DNA of 33,869 bases, taken from NCBI GenBank assembly GCA_020428315.1, contig JAGQNA010000009.1:1-33869 (forward strand). Direction: 5' to 3'. Below the pieces are notes generated by a model. It saw nothing but the letters and a program-made list of their open reading frames with translations. It was not told the origin of the DNA and did not search any database. Shown here one piece after another: positions 22,706 to 29,577 of the stretch (its first letter is position 1; each line of letters starts with the position of its first letter). The DNA is from Candidatus Saccharimonadota bacterium. GTDB taxonomy: Bacteria > Patescibacteriota > Saccharimonadia > Saccharimonadales > Saccharimonadaceae. The position numbers were made by a program, and so were the translations under genes.

Positions 22706-23833
22706 TTAATCTTTAGCTTTTTTTACAAGTTTATGTAACGTGCTCTCAGTTTTTTTCGGTTTATTCTTTGTATTTTCTAGGTATTCTTCGACCAGAATCT
22801 TTACACACCCAGCTATTGGAATAGAAATTATAGCACCAGCTATACCGAATACATATACTCCAATTGTTACAGCGGATAACACAATCAACGCACTTAGTTC
22901 TAATTTTCGAGACTGAATTGCTGGCCCAATAAAATTATTTTCGACTTGCTGATAAATAATAAAGTAGATTACAAATATCACAGCAGCCACCGGGGAATTC
23001 AGTCCAAGTAGCAGCGCTACCAAGGTAGCACTGATTGCCGAGCCAAACATTGGAATGAGAGAAAAGACAAAGGCGAGAGCGGCAGTCGCAACAGCTAGGT
23101 TATTCGGCACTTCTGGTGCGAATAAACTAATTATAAATACCGTTACACCTGCAAAAAAAGCACCGATTGCCGATACTGTTAATTGGCCAGTCACGTAACC
23201 TGAAACAATCCCAGCCATACGAGTAATCGTTTTTCTATGCAGTTCCATCTTTTCGTTATCTCTATAAACACTCCAAAGCCGTTGCAACCATGACGGTCCC
23301 TCAACAAGCATGAGAAAAGATATCACCAGCATTAAGAATAGTGACGCTAGAAATCCGAATACTGAACCTACTCCGCTTAATATATTTCCACCAACATTTG
23401 ATGCCCAGGAAGTTGCGTTATCTTTTAGTGAAGACATGGCTTCATCTACTTGGTTTTGCAGATGATATTTATCGATAATTTGATTCAAACTTTCCCAGCT
23501 AGAAGTCGTAGTCTCCACTAGACTAGGCACAGTTTGAGCGAATTTTGCAGTTTGTTGAATAATTGGCGGGGTGGCCAAAAAAATGAAAGCACCTAAAAAT
23601 ACTACTACTAGAAGAAAGGCAATTGCCGTGCTGCCAATCCGACTTTTTCCCGGCAGAATAGTGGCGATCTTCGTCACAGGGCCATTCAATGCTAGTGCAA
23701 AGAAAAGGGCACTACCTACGATCATTAAACCGGTTCTAGCGCTATATATCATCAGTGCTGCGAGCAAAAAACCGACTAGAACTAGCCAGAACCGTATAAA
23801 GGTCTCGGTTTCAACCTGTATTCGTATCCTCAT
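22706..23833 (-). CDS. AI-2E family permease (PerM/YdiK type)
   Basis: The 375-residue membrane protein follows the AI-2E layout. Two N-terminal helices (FWLVLVGFLLAALMIYS, LFFALALNGPVTK) lead into a third near residue 60, then a polar external region (SWESLNQIIDKYHLQNQVDE). A C-terminal bundle follows, with GAFFAGVTVFIISLF, PMFGSAISATLVALLLGL and the family-typical YQQVENNFIGPAI. The tail is lysine-rich. Family members export varied substrates or act as ion antiporters; the name does not prove autoinducer-2 transport. It precedes the HerA-like ATPase gene on the same strand by about 40 bases. Confidence 0.92.
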   Translation of the reverse strand: MRIRIQVETETFIRFWLVLVGFLLAALMIYSARTGLMIVGSALFFALALNGPVTKIATILPGKSRIGSTAIAFLLVVVFLGAFIFLATPPIIQQTAKFAQTVPSLVETTTSSWESLNQIIDKYHLQNQVDEAMSSLKDNATSWASNVGGNILSGVGSVFGFLASLFLMLVISFLMLVEGPSWLQRLWSVYRDNEKMELHRKTITRMAGIVSGYVTGQLTVSAIGAFFAGVTVFIISLFAPEVPNNLAVATAALAFVFSLIPMFGSAISATLVALLLGLNSPVAAVIFVIYFIIYQQVENNFIGPAIQSRKLELSALIVLSAVTIGVYVFGIAGAIISIPIAGCVKILVEEYLENTKNKPKKTESTLHKLVKKAKD

Positions 23834-23840
23834 ACCGATT

Positions 23841-23846
23841 ATTATA
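23841..23846 (-). promoter_or_regulatory. -10 box of the leaderless AI-2E permease gene
   Basis: On the minus strand TATAAT ends 7 bases before the ATG at 23833. No ribosome binding site is present. Confidence 0.65.
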
Positions 23847-23900
23847 CTGTTTATACATAAGATTTAAAAGATGCAAATTGACAGCTATTACTAGACTTTA

Positions 23901-23906
23901 TATAGT
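23901..23906 (+). promoter_or_regulatory. -10 box of leaderless hxlR-type gene
   Basis: TATAGT ends 6 bases before the ATG at 23913, again with no ribosome binding site. The divergent permease promoter is about 55 bases away. Confidence 0.55.
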
Positions 23907-23912
23907 AATAGT

Positions 23913-24242
23913 ATGGACATAGAGGTAACTTCAGTTGGTCACATTAAAGAGACTACTAAGATACTTGGCGATAAATGGACACCTTTATTGTTGCATTGCT
24001 TTATAAGCAATGAGATAGTACGCTTTTGCCAGATACAGAATCTAGTTGGAGGAATAAATCCAAGAACATTATCTGCTAGGCTCGTATCCCTGGAGGAGCA
24101 AGGAATTATTCAAAAACTACCTCAACGCAAATCAAGTCGCTGCGACTATACACTAACAAGCAAGGGAAGGGCTCTTATGCCGATTCTACGTGGCATGGAG
24201 GACTGGTCAAAAACCTACAGCTCTAGCCAGGCAGCAATTTAG
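23913..24242 (+). CDS. HxlR family winged-helix regulator
   Basis: HxlR proteins are small dimeric winged-helix regulators that often sense aldehydes, redox or quinones. The 109-residue protein matches through ILGDKWTPLLLHCF at the first helices, the recognition part FCQIQNLVGGINPRTLSARL, then LVSLEEQGIIQKL and the wing (RCDYTLTSKGRALMPIL). It contains Cys49-like and later cysteines, but no sensing role can be read from sequence. It is divergent from the AI-2E permease and lies 16 bases before a two-component system on the same strand, so either may be its target. Confidence 0.9.
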   Translation: MDIEVTSVGHIKETTKILGDKWTPLLLHCFISNEIVRFCQIQNLVGGINPRTLSARLVSLEEQGIIQKLPQRKSSRCDYTLTSKGRALMPILRGMEDWSKTYSSSQAAI

Positions 24243-24258
24243 TGGCCATATATTATAT

Positions 24259-24936
24259 ATGAAGATATTAGTAATCGAGGATGAACCAAAGATCGCACGA
24301 GCACTGAAAATGTCACTAGAGCAGGAAAATTATACTGTCGACGTATGCCTTAATAGCGACGACGGATATTCGATGGCCTCGACTGAAGAGTACGATGCAA
24401 TGATAGTAGACAGAATGTTGCCAGGAAAGTTTGATGGGATTTCAATTGTTAAAAATATACGCTCCGCCAATATACACACTCCGGTCCTGCTACTTACAGC
24501 ACTAGGTACAACCACAGATAAAACTGTCGGTCTGGATAGCGGTGCTGACGACTACCTTGTAAAGCCGTTCTCGATTGATGAGTTGCTTGCTAGAATACGA
24601 GCCTTGCTACGTCGACCAAAAAACCAACAATCAAACACACTTCATGCAAATGGAGTTTCACTCAATCGTCTCGAAAAAACGGTATTTGTTAAAGATCAAA
24701 TAATCTCGTTGACCAACAAAGAGTACTCGATACTTGAATACCTTCTACGTAATAAAAATCGTATTTTGACTAAAGATAATATAATTTCCAACGTTTGGAA
24801 TTATAATGCAGATGTATCACTAAACACGGTAGAAGCTAATATCAAGACCTTACGTTCTAAGCTCGACAAGCCATTCAATGCCAACGCAATCGAAACCGTT
24901 CGTGGCTTTGGCTATAGGATACGGGATTCACAGTGA
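24259..24936 (+). CDS. OmpR/PhoB family response regulator
   Basis: The 225-residue protein has a receiver domain with the acidic pocket IEDEP, phospho-acceptor Asp51 in IVDRMLPG, Thr80 and Lys102 (LVKPF), and a winged-helix effector domain ending VEANIKTLRSKLDKPF and IETVRGFGYRI. I chose the ATG at 24259, where the receiver strand begins; an upstream ATG at 24190 lies inside the HxlR gene and adds 23 residues unrelated to the fold. The 3' end overlaps the kinase gene by four bases (GTGA). A weak TATATT before the ATG may add a leaderless promoter. Confidence 0.95.
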   Translation: MKILVIEDEPKIARALKMSLEQENYTVDVCLNSDDGYSMASTEEYDAMIVDRMLPGKFDGISIVKNIRSANIHTPVLLLTALGTTTDKTVGLDSGADDYLVKPFSIDELLARIRALLRRPKNQQSNTLHANGVSLNRLEKTVFVKDQIISLTNKEYSILEYLLRNKNRILTKDNIISNVWNYNADVSLNTVEANIKTLRSKLDKPFNANAIETVRGFGYRIRDSQ

Positions 24937-25937
24937 AGCAAATCTTTGAATCAGCAACCTTAAAACTTACTCTATGGTACCTAGCAATACTGATGTTGAT
25001 TTGTCTGTTCTTCAGTACGATTATCTATCAGATTTCTATCTCTGAAGTCCGCACACGACTAGATATTGCCGAGCAACAATTTAATATCAGCCTACTTCCG
25101 TCATTAAAAAATACCAAATCACGTAGCAGCCACACTGAATTTCAAAAACAGCAGCTACGTGCAGCTGAGACCAATTTATTCGTTGCACTACTATACTCAA
25201 ATTTACTAATTCTACTCATTGGAGGTGTTGGCAGCTATATGCTTGCTAGACGCACTTTGGAGCCGATCGAAGAACTGCACGAGGCACAGTCTCGCTTTAC
25301 CAGCGATGCGAGCCACGAGCTTCGTACACCTTTAGCTATCATGAAGAGTGAGCTCGAGGTAGCAAGACGTACGAAAAACCTAACAAAACAAGCTATGCAA
25401 GAGTTAATATCTAGTAATCTCGAAGAGATCAACCGTCTCTCTGAGTTATCAAATATACTCCTAAAGCTATCCCGGTACGAATTTTCTAAAGTAGATATCG
25501 CGCCATTAAATCTAGTTGATATCATTAAGACTAGCATTGGTTCTCTTCATAAGACTAGCTCATCTCGTACAAAAGTCAGCTCGCCAAAAAAACTAATGCT
25601 AATGGGAAACTCAACCAGCTTAGTTGAGCTATGTGTCATTCTTATAGATAATGCTTTGAAGTACAGTCCAAAAGACTCTACTATACATATCTCCGCACAA
25701 AAAACACGAAATCATATTGAGCTATCCATAAGTAACTCCGGAGAAGGTATTGAAGCGATTGACCTCCCTCATGTATTTAAAAGATTCTACAGGGCAGATA
25801 AATCTCGCTCTCATAACTCGAGCTACGGGTTGGGATTACCGCTAGCTAAGAAGATTGTTGAATTACACAATGGCAAAATTGAGATTACTAGCAAGCCAGG
25901 CGATACCACTGTAGTAAGAGTATTATTTAAAAAATAG
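24933..25937 (+). CDS. Sensor histidine kinase
   Basis: The 334-residue kinase has two membrane helices (about 11-33 and 82-104) flanking a short external region of about 48 residues, then HisKA with FTSDASHELRTPLAIM (His128). The HATPase domain has IDNALKYSP (N box), EGIEAIDLPHVFKRFYRADK (G1/F box) and SYGLGLPLAKKIV (G2). There is no recognisable HAMP beyond a short linker. It starts with GTG inside the regulator's stop and is the cognate partner by arrangement. The small external loop suggests it senses the membrane or a small ligand, which is inference. Confidence 0.94.
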   Translation: MKQIFESATLKLTLWYLAILMLICLFFSTIIYQISISEVRTRLDIAEQQFNISLLPSLKNTKSRSSHTEFQKQQLRAAETNLFVALLYSNLLILLIGGVGSYMLARRTLEPIEELHEAQSRFTSDASHELRTPLAIMKSELEVARRTKNLTKQAMQELISSNLEEINRLSELSNILLKLSRYEFSKVDIAPLNLVDIIKTSIGSLHKTSSSRTKVSSPKKLMLMGNSTSLVELCVILIDNALKYSPKDSTIHISAQKTRNHIELSISNSGEGIEAIDLPHVFKRFYRADKSRSHNSSYGLGLPLAKKIVELHNGKIEITSKPGDTTVVRVLFKK

Positions 25938-25945
25938 TTACTTTC

Positions 25946-25977
25946 TTCAGCTTATTTTCAGTTTCAGTAATTATACT
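25946..25977 (+). promoter_or_regulatory. Candidate OmpR-type direct repeats and promoter before the Gre-like gene
   Basis: TTCAG occurs at 25946-25950 and 25957-25961, an 11-bp spacing (one helical turn) typical of OmpR/PhoB binding, and again at 25963-25967. These lie just upstream of a possible -10, TATACT (25972-25977), where an activator would sit. Binding by the adjacent response regulator is a guess. Confidence 0.35.
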
Positions 25978-26022
25978 TATGCTGTAGTCAATAAAGACTA
26001 TTAAAAAGAAAAGAGGTATTAT

Positions 26023-26490
26023 ATGACAGAACAAGGAACAATCTTACTTAGTAGTAAAGGTATAAAAGATCTTAGAAAATCTATTAGTAAACTGGAACAT
26101 AAGCAATCTGCTCTCATATCCGCACTGCGTGATATCGATAAAACTGACACTCATGATCAAAGACTCATAAGGATTGAAAAGCTGAGTGAACTCGAGTATG
26201 TCGAAAACGAGCTCCGAAATAAGCGATATATCCTACATCGCGCCAAGCCGCTACCGCGAAAACGTGACGCTCTAAAGGTGGTGTTAGGTTCTGCGGTTGA
26301 ATTAATTGATATCAGCGGACGAATAGTAAAATACACTATTGTAAACGGTATAGAAGCTAATCCCACAGAGGGCCGAATATCTGCAGACAGCCCCTTAGGC
26401 CAAAGTCTACTCGGCAAGACACTGCAAGATACTATCCGATGGGGCAACAACCTACAAATCCATAAAATGCAACTGATTGCTATAAAATAA
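26023..26490 (+). CDS. Gre-like transcription factor with altered coiled-coil tip
   Basis: Gre factors insert a coiled coil into the RNA polymerase secondary channel; GreA/GreB stimulate transcript cleavage, while relatives such as Gfh1 inhibit. The C-terminal domain (from about residue 84) is clearly Gre-type: VVLGSAVELIDISGRIVKYT, GRISADSPLGQSLLGKTLQD. The N-terminal 75 residues form a coiled coil, but the catalytic GDLxENxEY tip is missing. Instead the turn reads RDIDKTDTHDQ, with four aspartates (37, 39, 42, 45). Length (155) is normal. A GAGGT site precedes the ATG. Confidence 0.8.
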   Translation: MTEQGTILLSSKGIKDLRKSISKLEHKQSALISALRDIDKTDTHDQRLIRIEKLSELEYVENELRNKRYILHRAKPLPRKRDALKVVLGSAVELIDISGRIVKYTIVNGIEANPTEGRISADSPLGQSLLGKTLQDTIRWGNNLQIHKMQLIAIK

Positions 26491-26538
26491 AAACTGTCAG
26501 TACACAGTTTGAGACTTGGTCTGAATAGGTCAAGTCTC
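26491..26538 (+). terminator. Two tandem hairpins after the Gre-like gene
   Basis: AAACTGT/ACAGTTT (26491-26497 with 26504-26510) is immediately followed by GAGACTTG/CAAGTCTC (26511-26518 with 26531-26538) and TTATACTT. The second may end the upstream transcript. Both also lie just upstream of the tRNA promoter, so a regulatory role is an alternative. Confidence 0.45.
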
Positions 26539-26549
26539 TTATACTTCTG

Positions 26550-26558
26550 TGTTATAAT
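26550..26558 (+). promoter_or_regulatory. Extended -10 promoter of tRNA-Gln
   Basis: TGTTATAAT (TATAAT at 26553-26558) lies about 28 bases before the mature tRNA 5' end, leaving a short precursor leader of about 20 bases. Confidence 0.75.
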
Positions 26559-26585
26559 ACCTACTGGTTTAGGCCATAAAGTTAT

Positions 26586-26660
26586 TGGGGTGTCGCCAAG
26601 TGGTAAGGCACATGGTTTTGGTCCATGCATTCGGGGGTTCGAATCCCTCCACCCCAGCCA
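26586..26660 (+). tRNA. tRNA-Gln (anticodon TTG), CCA encoded
   Basis: The cloverleaf reads off directly. The acceptor stem is TGGGGTG with CACCCCA, and the D arm has GCC/GGC. The anticodon stem is CATGG/CCATG with loop TTTTGGT, giving anticodon TTG for glutamine. The T arm is GGGGG/CCCTC with loop TTCGAAT (one G-U pair). Discriminator G (26657) is followed by a genomically encoded CCA (26658-26660). The T-loop and D-arm GTGG-type bases are canonical. No duplicated 3' end was seen nearby. Confidence 0.97.
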
Positions 26661-26731
26661 AAATTGGACAAAATTGGAGATCGGGTGTGAATGTACCGTT
26701 TTTTTGCTGGAAAGATTTTTGGCATTAAAAG

Positions 26732-26740
26732 TGCTATAAT
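26732..26740 (+). promoter_or_regulatory. Extended -10 promoter, leaderless SDR gene
   Basis: TGCTATAAT (TATAAT at 26735-26740) ends 7 bases before the ATG at 26748. Confidence 0.75.
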
Positions 26741-26747
26741 TACACTT

Positions 26748-27413
26748 ATGAAAACGATTTTAATTACTGGTGCGAGCGATGGTCTGGGTTTTGCCACTGC
26801 ACAACTGTTGCTTGAAAAAGGCTATGATGTTTTTTCTCTTTCTCGCTCAAAACCAACTGACGACAGAATTAAACACATCACTCTTGATTTAACAGATGAA
26901 AAGTCTATTGAAAACGCCATTAAACAAGTTTTAGAGTTAGACACTCCAATTACGACTTTAATAAACTGTGCCGGCATTATGAGTAGATTTGACCGCACAG
27001 ACGAAAAACAATTTAGCGATATCGTAAATGTGTATTCCACAAATGTTATGGGCACAATTTATCTCGTTAATTTTTTGCTTGATAAAATTATCAAAGATGA
27101 AGCCGACGTTATAAATGTTTCCTCTACGGCTGGTACAAAAGGCTCTGCGAGCGAACCAGTTTATGTTAGCAGTAAATGGGCAATGCGTGGCTACACCAAA
27201 TCATTACAAGAACTATTTAAGGGCAAAAAATCACGAGCAATTAGTTTTTGTCCAGGTGGTATGCGTAATAAAATGCTTGAAAAAATTACTGGCGAGCAGT
27301 TACCCGACCCAGAAAACTGGATGCCAGTAGAAATTATTGCTAACGAACTTGTTAAGGTCGTTGAAACGCCTAAGCAAGCAGAGATTAGCGAGATTATTAT
27401 AAATAGAAAGTAG
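26748..27413 (+). CDS. Short-chain dehydrogenase/reductase
   Basis: SDR enzymes are NAD(P)-dependent oxidoreductases of diverse substrates. The 221-residue protein has the cofactor motif TGASDGLG (7-14), NCAG (73-76), the catalytic serine in NVSSTAG and the Y-x-x-x-K pair at Tyr139 and Lys143. I chose the ATG at 26748, 7 bases behind the promoter, because the SDR strand begins there. Leucine codons are mostly TTA, CTT, TTG and CTG, with only one CTA among about 20, unlike neighbouring genes where CTA is frequent. With NUDIX it follows tRNA-Gln, suggesting acquisition by transfer. Substrate unknown. Confidence 0.92.
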   Translation: MKTILITGASDGLGFATAQLLLEKGYDVFSLSRSKPTDDRIKHITLDLTDEKSIENAIKQVLELDTPITTLINCAGIMSRFDRTDEKQFSDIVNVYSTNVMGTIYLVNFLLDKIIKDEADVINVSSTAGTKGSASEPVYVSSKWAMRGYTKSLQELFKGKKSRAISFCPGGMRNKMLEKITGEQLPDPENWMPVEIIANELVKVVETPKQAEISEIIINRK

Positions 27414-27423
27414 CTGATTATTT

Positions 27424-27942
27424 ATGAAAAACATACTCACAATTCACGAACAAGACATTGTGCCAGAAGCACCAATCATAGACACTGGCAATTTTCGCAA
27501 GCGTGAAGCCGCTCGTGCGGTCGTGTCTGACAATGCTGGTAAAATTGCCCTGTTGCGTGTGGGGCTTTATGACTACCATAAATTGCCTGGTGGTGGTATT
27601 GATGAGGGAGAGGACGTACCAACAGCACTAGAACGAGAATTGTTAGAGGAAATCGGCTGTCAAGCCAAATTAACTGGCGAAGTTGGCGAGATTATTGAGT
27701 GCAGAGATCAATCTGAGTTAGAGCAAACATCTTATTGTTTCACTGCTACACAAATTGGCGAAAAAGGTGAACCAGACTTTACCGAGAAAGAATTGCGAGA
27801 ACAATTTTCGATAGTTTGGACGGATAACATCGACAGTGCTATCGCACTGCTTGAACAAGACGAACCAACAAATTATGAGGGCAAGTTTATACAAAAGCGT
27901 GATCTTGCTTTACTAAAAGCCGCAAAAGAACAAACCGCCTAG
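27424..27942 (+). CDS. NUDIX hydrolase
   Basis: NUDIX enzymes hydrolyse nucleoside diphosphates linked to another group. The 172-residue protein contains the full box GGIDEGEDVPTALERELLEEIGC, which I read as G-x5-E-x7-REL-x-EE-x-G (about residues 58-79). It lies in the usual beta-sheet context (KIALLRVGLYDYHKLPGGGI before, and a YCFTATQIGEKGEPDF strand after). It starts 10 bases after the SDR stop, probably in one operon. Leucine CTA is also rare (2 of about 14), matching the SDR gene and supporting joint transfer. The substrate cannot be told. A 7-bp hairpin overlaps its stop. Confidence 0.93.
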   Translation: MKNILTIHEQDIVPEAPIIDTGNFRKREAARAVVSDNAGKIALLRVGLYDYHKLPGGGIDEGEDVPTALERELLEEIGCQAKLTGEVGEIIECRDQSELEQTSYCFTATQIGEKGEPDFTEKELREQFSIVWTDNIDSAIALLEQDEPTNYEGKFIQKRDLALLKAAKEQTA

Positions 27943-27957
27943 TGTCGTAGGGCGGTT
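27933..27957 (+). terminator. Hairpin at the end of the NUDIX gene
   Basis: AACCGCC (27933-27939) pairs with GGCGGTT (27951-27957) around the stop codon. It has an 11-base loop and no immediate T tract (a CTTTT follows about 15 bases later), so termination is possible but not certain. Confidence 0.4.
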
Positions 27958-28034
27958 CGCCAAAAGTCTTTTCAGCCAAAAAACAAAACCCCTGCCTGAC
28001 TTCCGATAGCCCTAAGTTGAGGGAGCCAATTTTC

Positions 28035-28043
28035 TGCTACAAT
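28035..28043 (+). promoter_or_regulatory. Extended -10 promoter, leaderless ACT-domain gene
   Basis: TGCTACAAT (TACAAT at 28038-28043) ends 6 bases before the ATG at 28050. Confidence 0.7.
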
Positions 28044-28049
28044 CAAAAG

Positions 28050-28433
28050 ATGAGTATTAATTTGAAATTACTTCCCTCGGTGTATTGTGTGGCGAAGCTG
28101 AGCCCGGCAGACGACATCCCGGTGAGCGTATCTGAGTCGAGTGAATTCTATAGCTTTTCAAAGTCGAGCGACGAAGCTTCTATTTTGTGTGCTCAATCGC
28201 TAATCTCTAACAATATTGTAGCAGATAGAGACTGGCGACTGTTTCAATACAAAGGGTCGATAGAAGATAATATAGTTGGCATGGTTGCGCGGATAGCTCA
28301 GCCACTGGCAGACAGTGGTATTAGTGTCATCGTCACCACTACCTATGACTCGGGTTTCTTTGGAGTAAAGGTGAGCGACTTAGAGCAAGCTATAGAGGCT
28401 ATGCGACACAATTCCATAATTATAGGTATCTAG
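28050..28433 (+). CDS. ACT-domain protein (CASTOR-like ACT pair)
   Basis: The 127-residue protein looks like a small tandem ACT protein, a fold that binds amino acids or similar effectors. Supporting segments are LPSVYCVAKLSPADDIP, FYSFSKSSDEASILCAQ (usually SxxxTxDElSivc), DWRLFQYKGSIEDNIVGMVA, and IAQPLADSGISVIVTTTYDS, then GFFGVKVSDLEQAIEAM. These match the family pattern I remember for the ACT_7/CASTOR type. No catalytic domain is attached, so it is probably a stand-alone sensor. I chose the ATG at 28050 from promoter spacing; an in-frame start at 28017 would precede the promoter. Confidence 0.8.
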   Translation: MSINLKLLPSVYCVAKLSPADDIPVSVSESSEFYSFSKSSDEASILCAQSLISNNIVADRDWRLFQYKGSIEDNIVGMVARIAQPLADSGISVIVTTTYDSGFFGVKVSDLEQAIEAMRHNSIIIGI

Positions 28434-28434
28434 A

Positions 28435-28453
28435 GAAAAGACCGTGTCTTTTC
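28435..28453 (+). terminator. Hairpin between convergent genes
   Basis: A perfect 8-bp stem, GAAAAGAC (28435-28442) with GTCTTTTC (28446-28453), has a CGT loop and lies right after the ACT-domain gene. Further small hairpins (GGACA/TGTCC at 28503-28521) precede the end of the convergent gene. Confidence 0.5.
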
Positions 28454-28526
28454 GAACATTACTTACACAATAAGACCAGCTAATAAAGCGTGGAGCAGTA
28501 TTGGACAGCAGAAAAGTGTCCTTACC

Positions 28527-29476
28527 TTATGAAGGTGAAAGCTCTGTTAAGATTTCTATAAAAATTGAGTCAAGTTCGACATCGCTTAACCCTATCTGAG
28601 GGGCAATCCTTGCTGATGACTCTAACATAGAGCGAATATACTCCTTACTAGTTTCTAATTCCTCGTCACTATAATAGTTTTCGGGTACTAAGGACCGTGC
28701 GATCGCTGAGCTAAGATGGAGAATGAATTCGTCAAAGTCGGGATGTCTTTTCTGGTGGTCTGAAAATTTTGATTTTAACATATTACGAGCTCTTCCAGTA
28801 TAATTATGCACAATTACGTAAATATTCTCACTCCGCAATTTTTCCAGCCTGTACTTCGCAATGTACATTTCAGACTCCTCAGTTATGGGTAAAAGTGATT
28901 CACCTGTAAATTCAGATGCGACAGCCTGAAGAATACGCACTGCTAGACTTCTATCGATTTCTGAGTCTAACAACACTTTGGCCTCGACCTTCTTACGCAC
29001 ATCATAGGCAGCCTCACGCGCACGACTAGAATCATCTGCCGTGTCTTCGCTCGTGCTTGGTAGATTGCTGTCCCGCTCTTGAATATGATCTAAATCGTCC
29101 TTTTGAGTAAGTGCTAGGACTGCGAGTTGCAGAATAGTAGAGATTAACTTGCATTGTGAAGATACTAATTCAAGGTCTCTCTTTAGATCTTCATCTAAGC
29201 CAGTCGCTGCAGCAGTCTCGCCTTCAAGCTTATGGTACTTGGCTTCAAGATGGCTATATACCTCATCAAAGCCAGACTCGACACCAAGCTGCGCTCTAAT
29301 TTCCAAGAGTCCGGCAGCATTGGAAAGTTATCATCAATAAGACGCATGACTATTCTATCTTGAAGCTGACGAGTATCACGATTTAGTTGCATTTTTCTTC
29401 TCTCGGCATCAATTAAGTCCCTTAGCTCATCGTCGAAACTACCGCTATCGCTACCTAGAGTTGGGTCGGAATTCAT
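28527..29476 (-). pseudogene. Frameshifted gene, acidic helical protein of unknown function
   Basis: Two overlapping reading frames on the minus strand look like parts of one protein. The first starts at the ATG at 29476, behind a TATATA box 6 bases upstream, and reads MNSDPTLGSDSG through RIVMRLIDDNFPMLP. The second runs from about 29320 to 28527 (AGLLEIRAQLGVESGFDEVY onward) and is open only after stops at about 29325-29335. A -1 shift between about 29325 and 29300 joins them into roughly 315 residues. The second frame's only start candidate (TTG at 29306) has no ribosome binding site. The product is charged and helical and has no motif I recognise. A sequencing error is possible. Confidence 0.5.
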
Positions 29477-29577
29477 ATATCCTATATATCTATAAGATAA
29501 AACTTTTGTCAAGTTCTCAACCCCTTAAAGGATTCAGAATTAACCGACAAGAGTACTGTCACTCTAGCGACTTGCGG

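Noticed and set aside
24190-24258. Upstream ATG for the response regulator
   Set aside because: It adds 23 residues from inside the HxlR gene that do not belong to the receiver fold, which begins exactly at the ATG at 24259.
26157-26630. Reverse frame of 157 codons across the Gre-like gene and into tRNA-Gln
   Set aside because: It covers a clear Gre domain on the other strand and runs through a tRNA gene, so it is a shadow.
29295-29335. Programmed -1 ribosomal frameshift in the broken gene
   Set aside because: No slippery heptamer in the right frame and no downstream pseudoknot were visible; mutation or sequence error is simpler.
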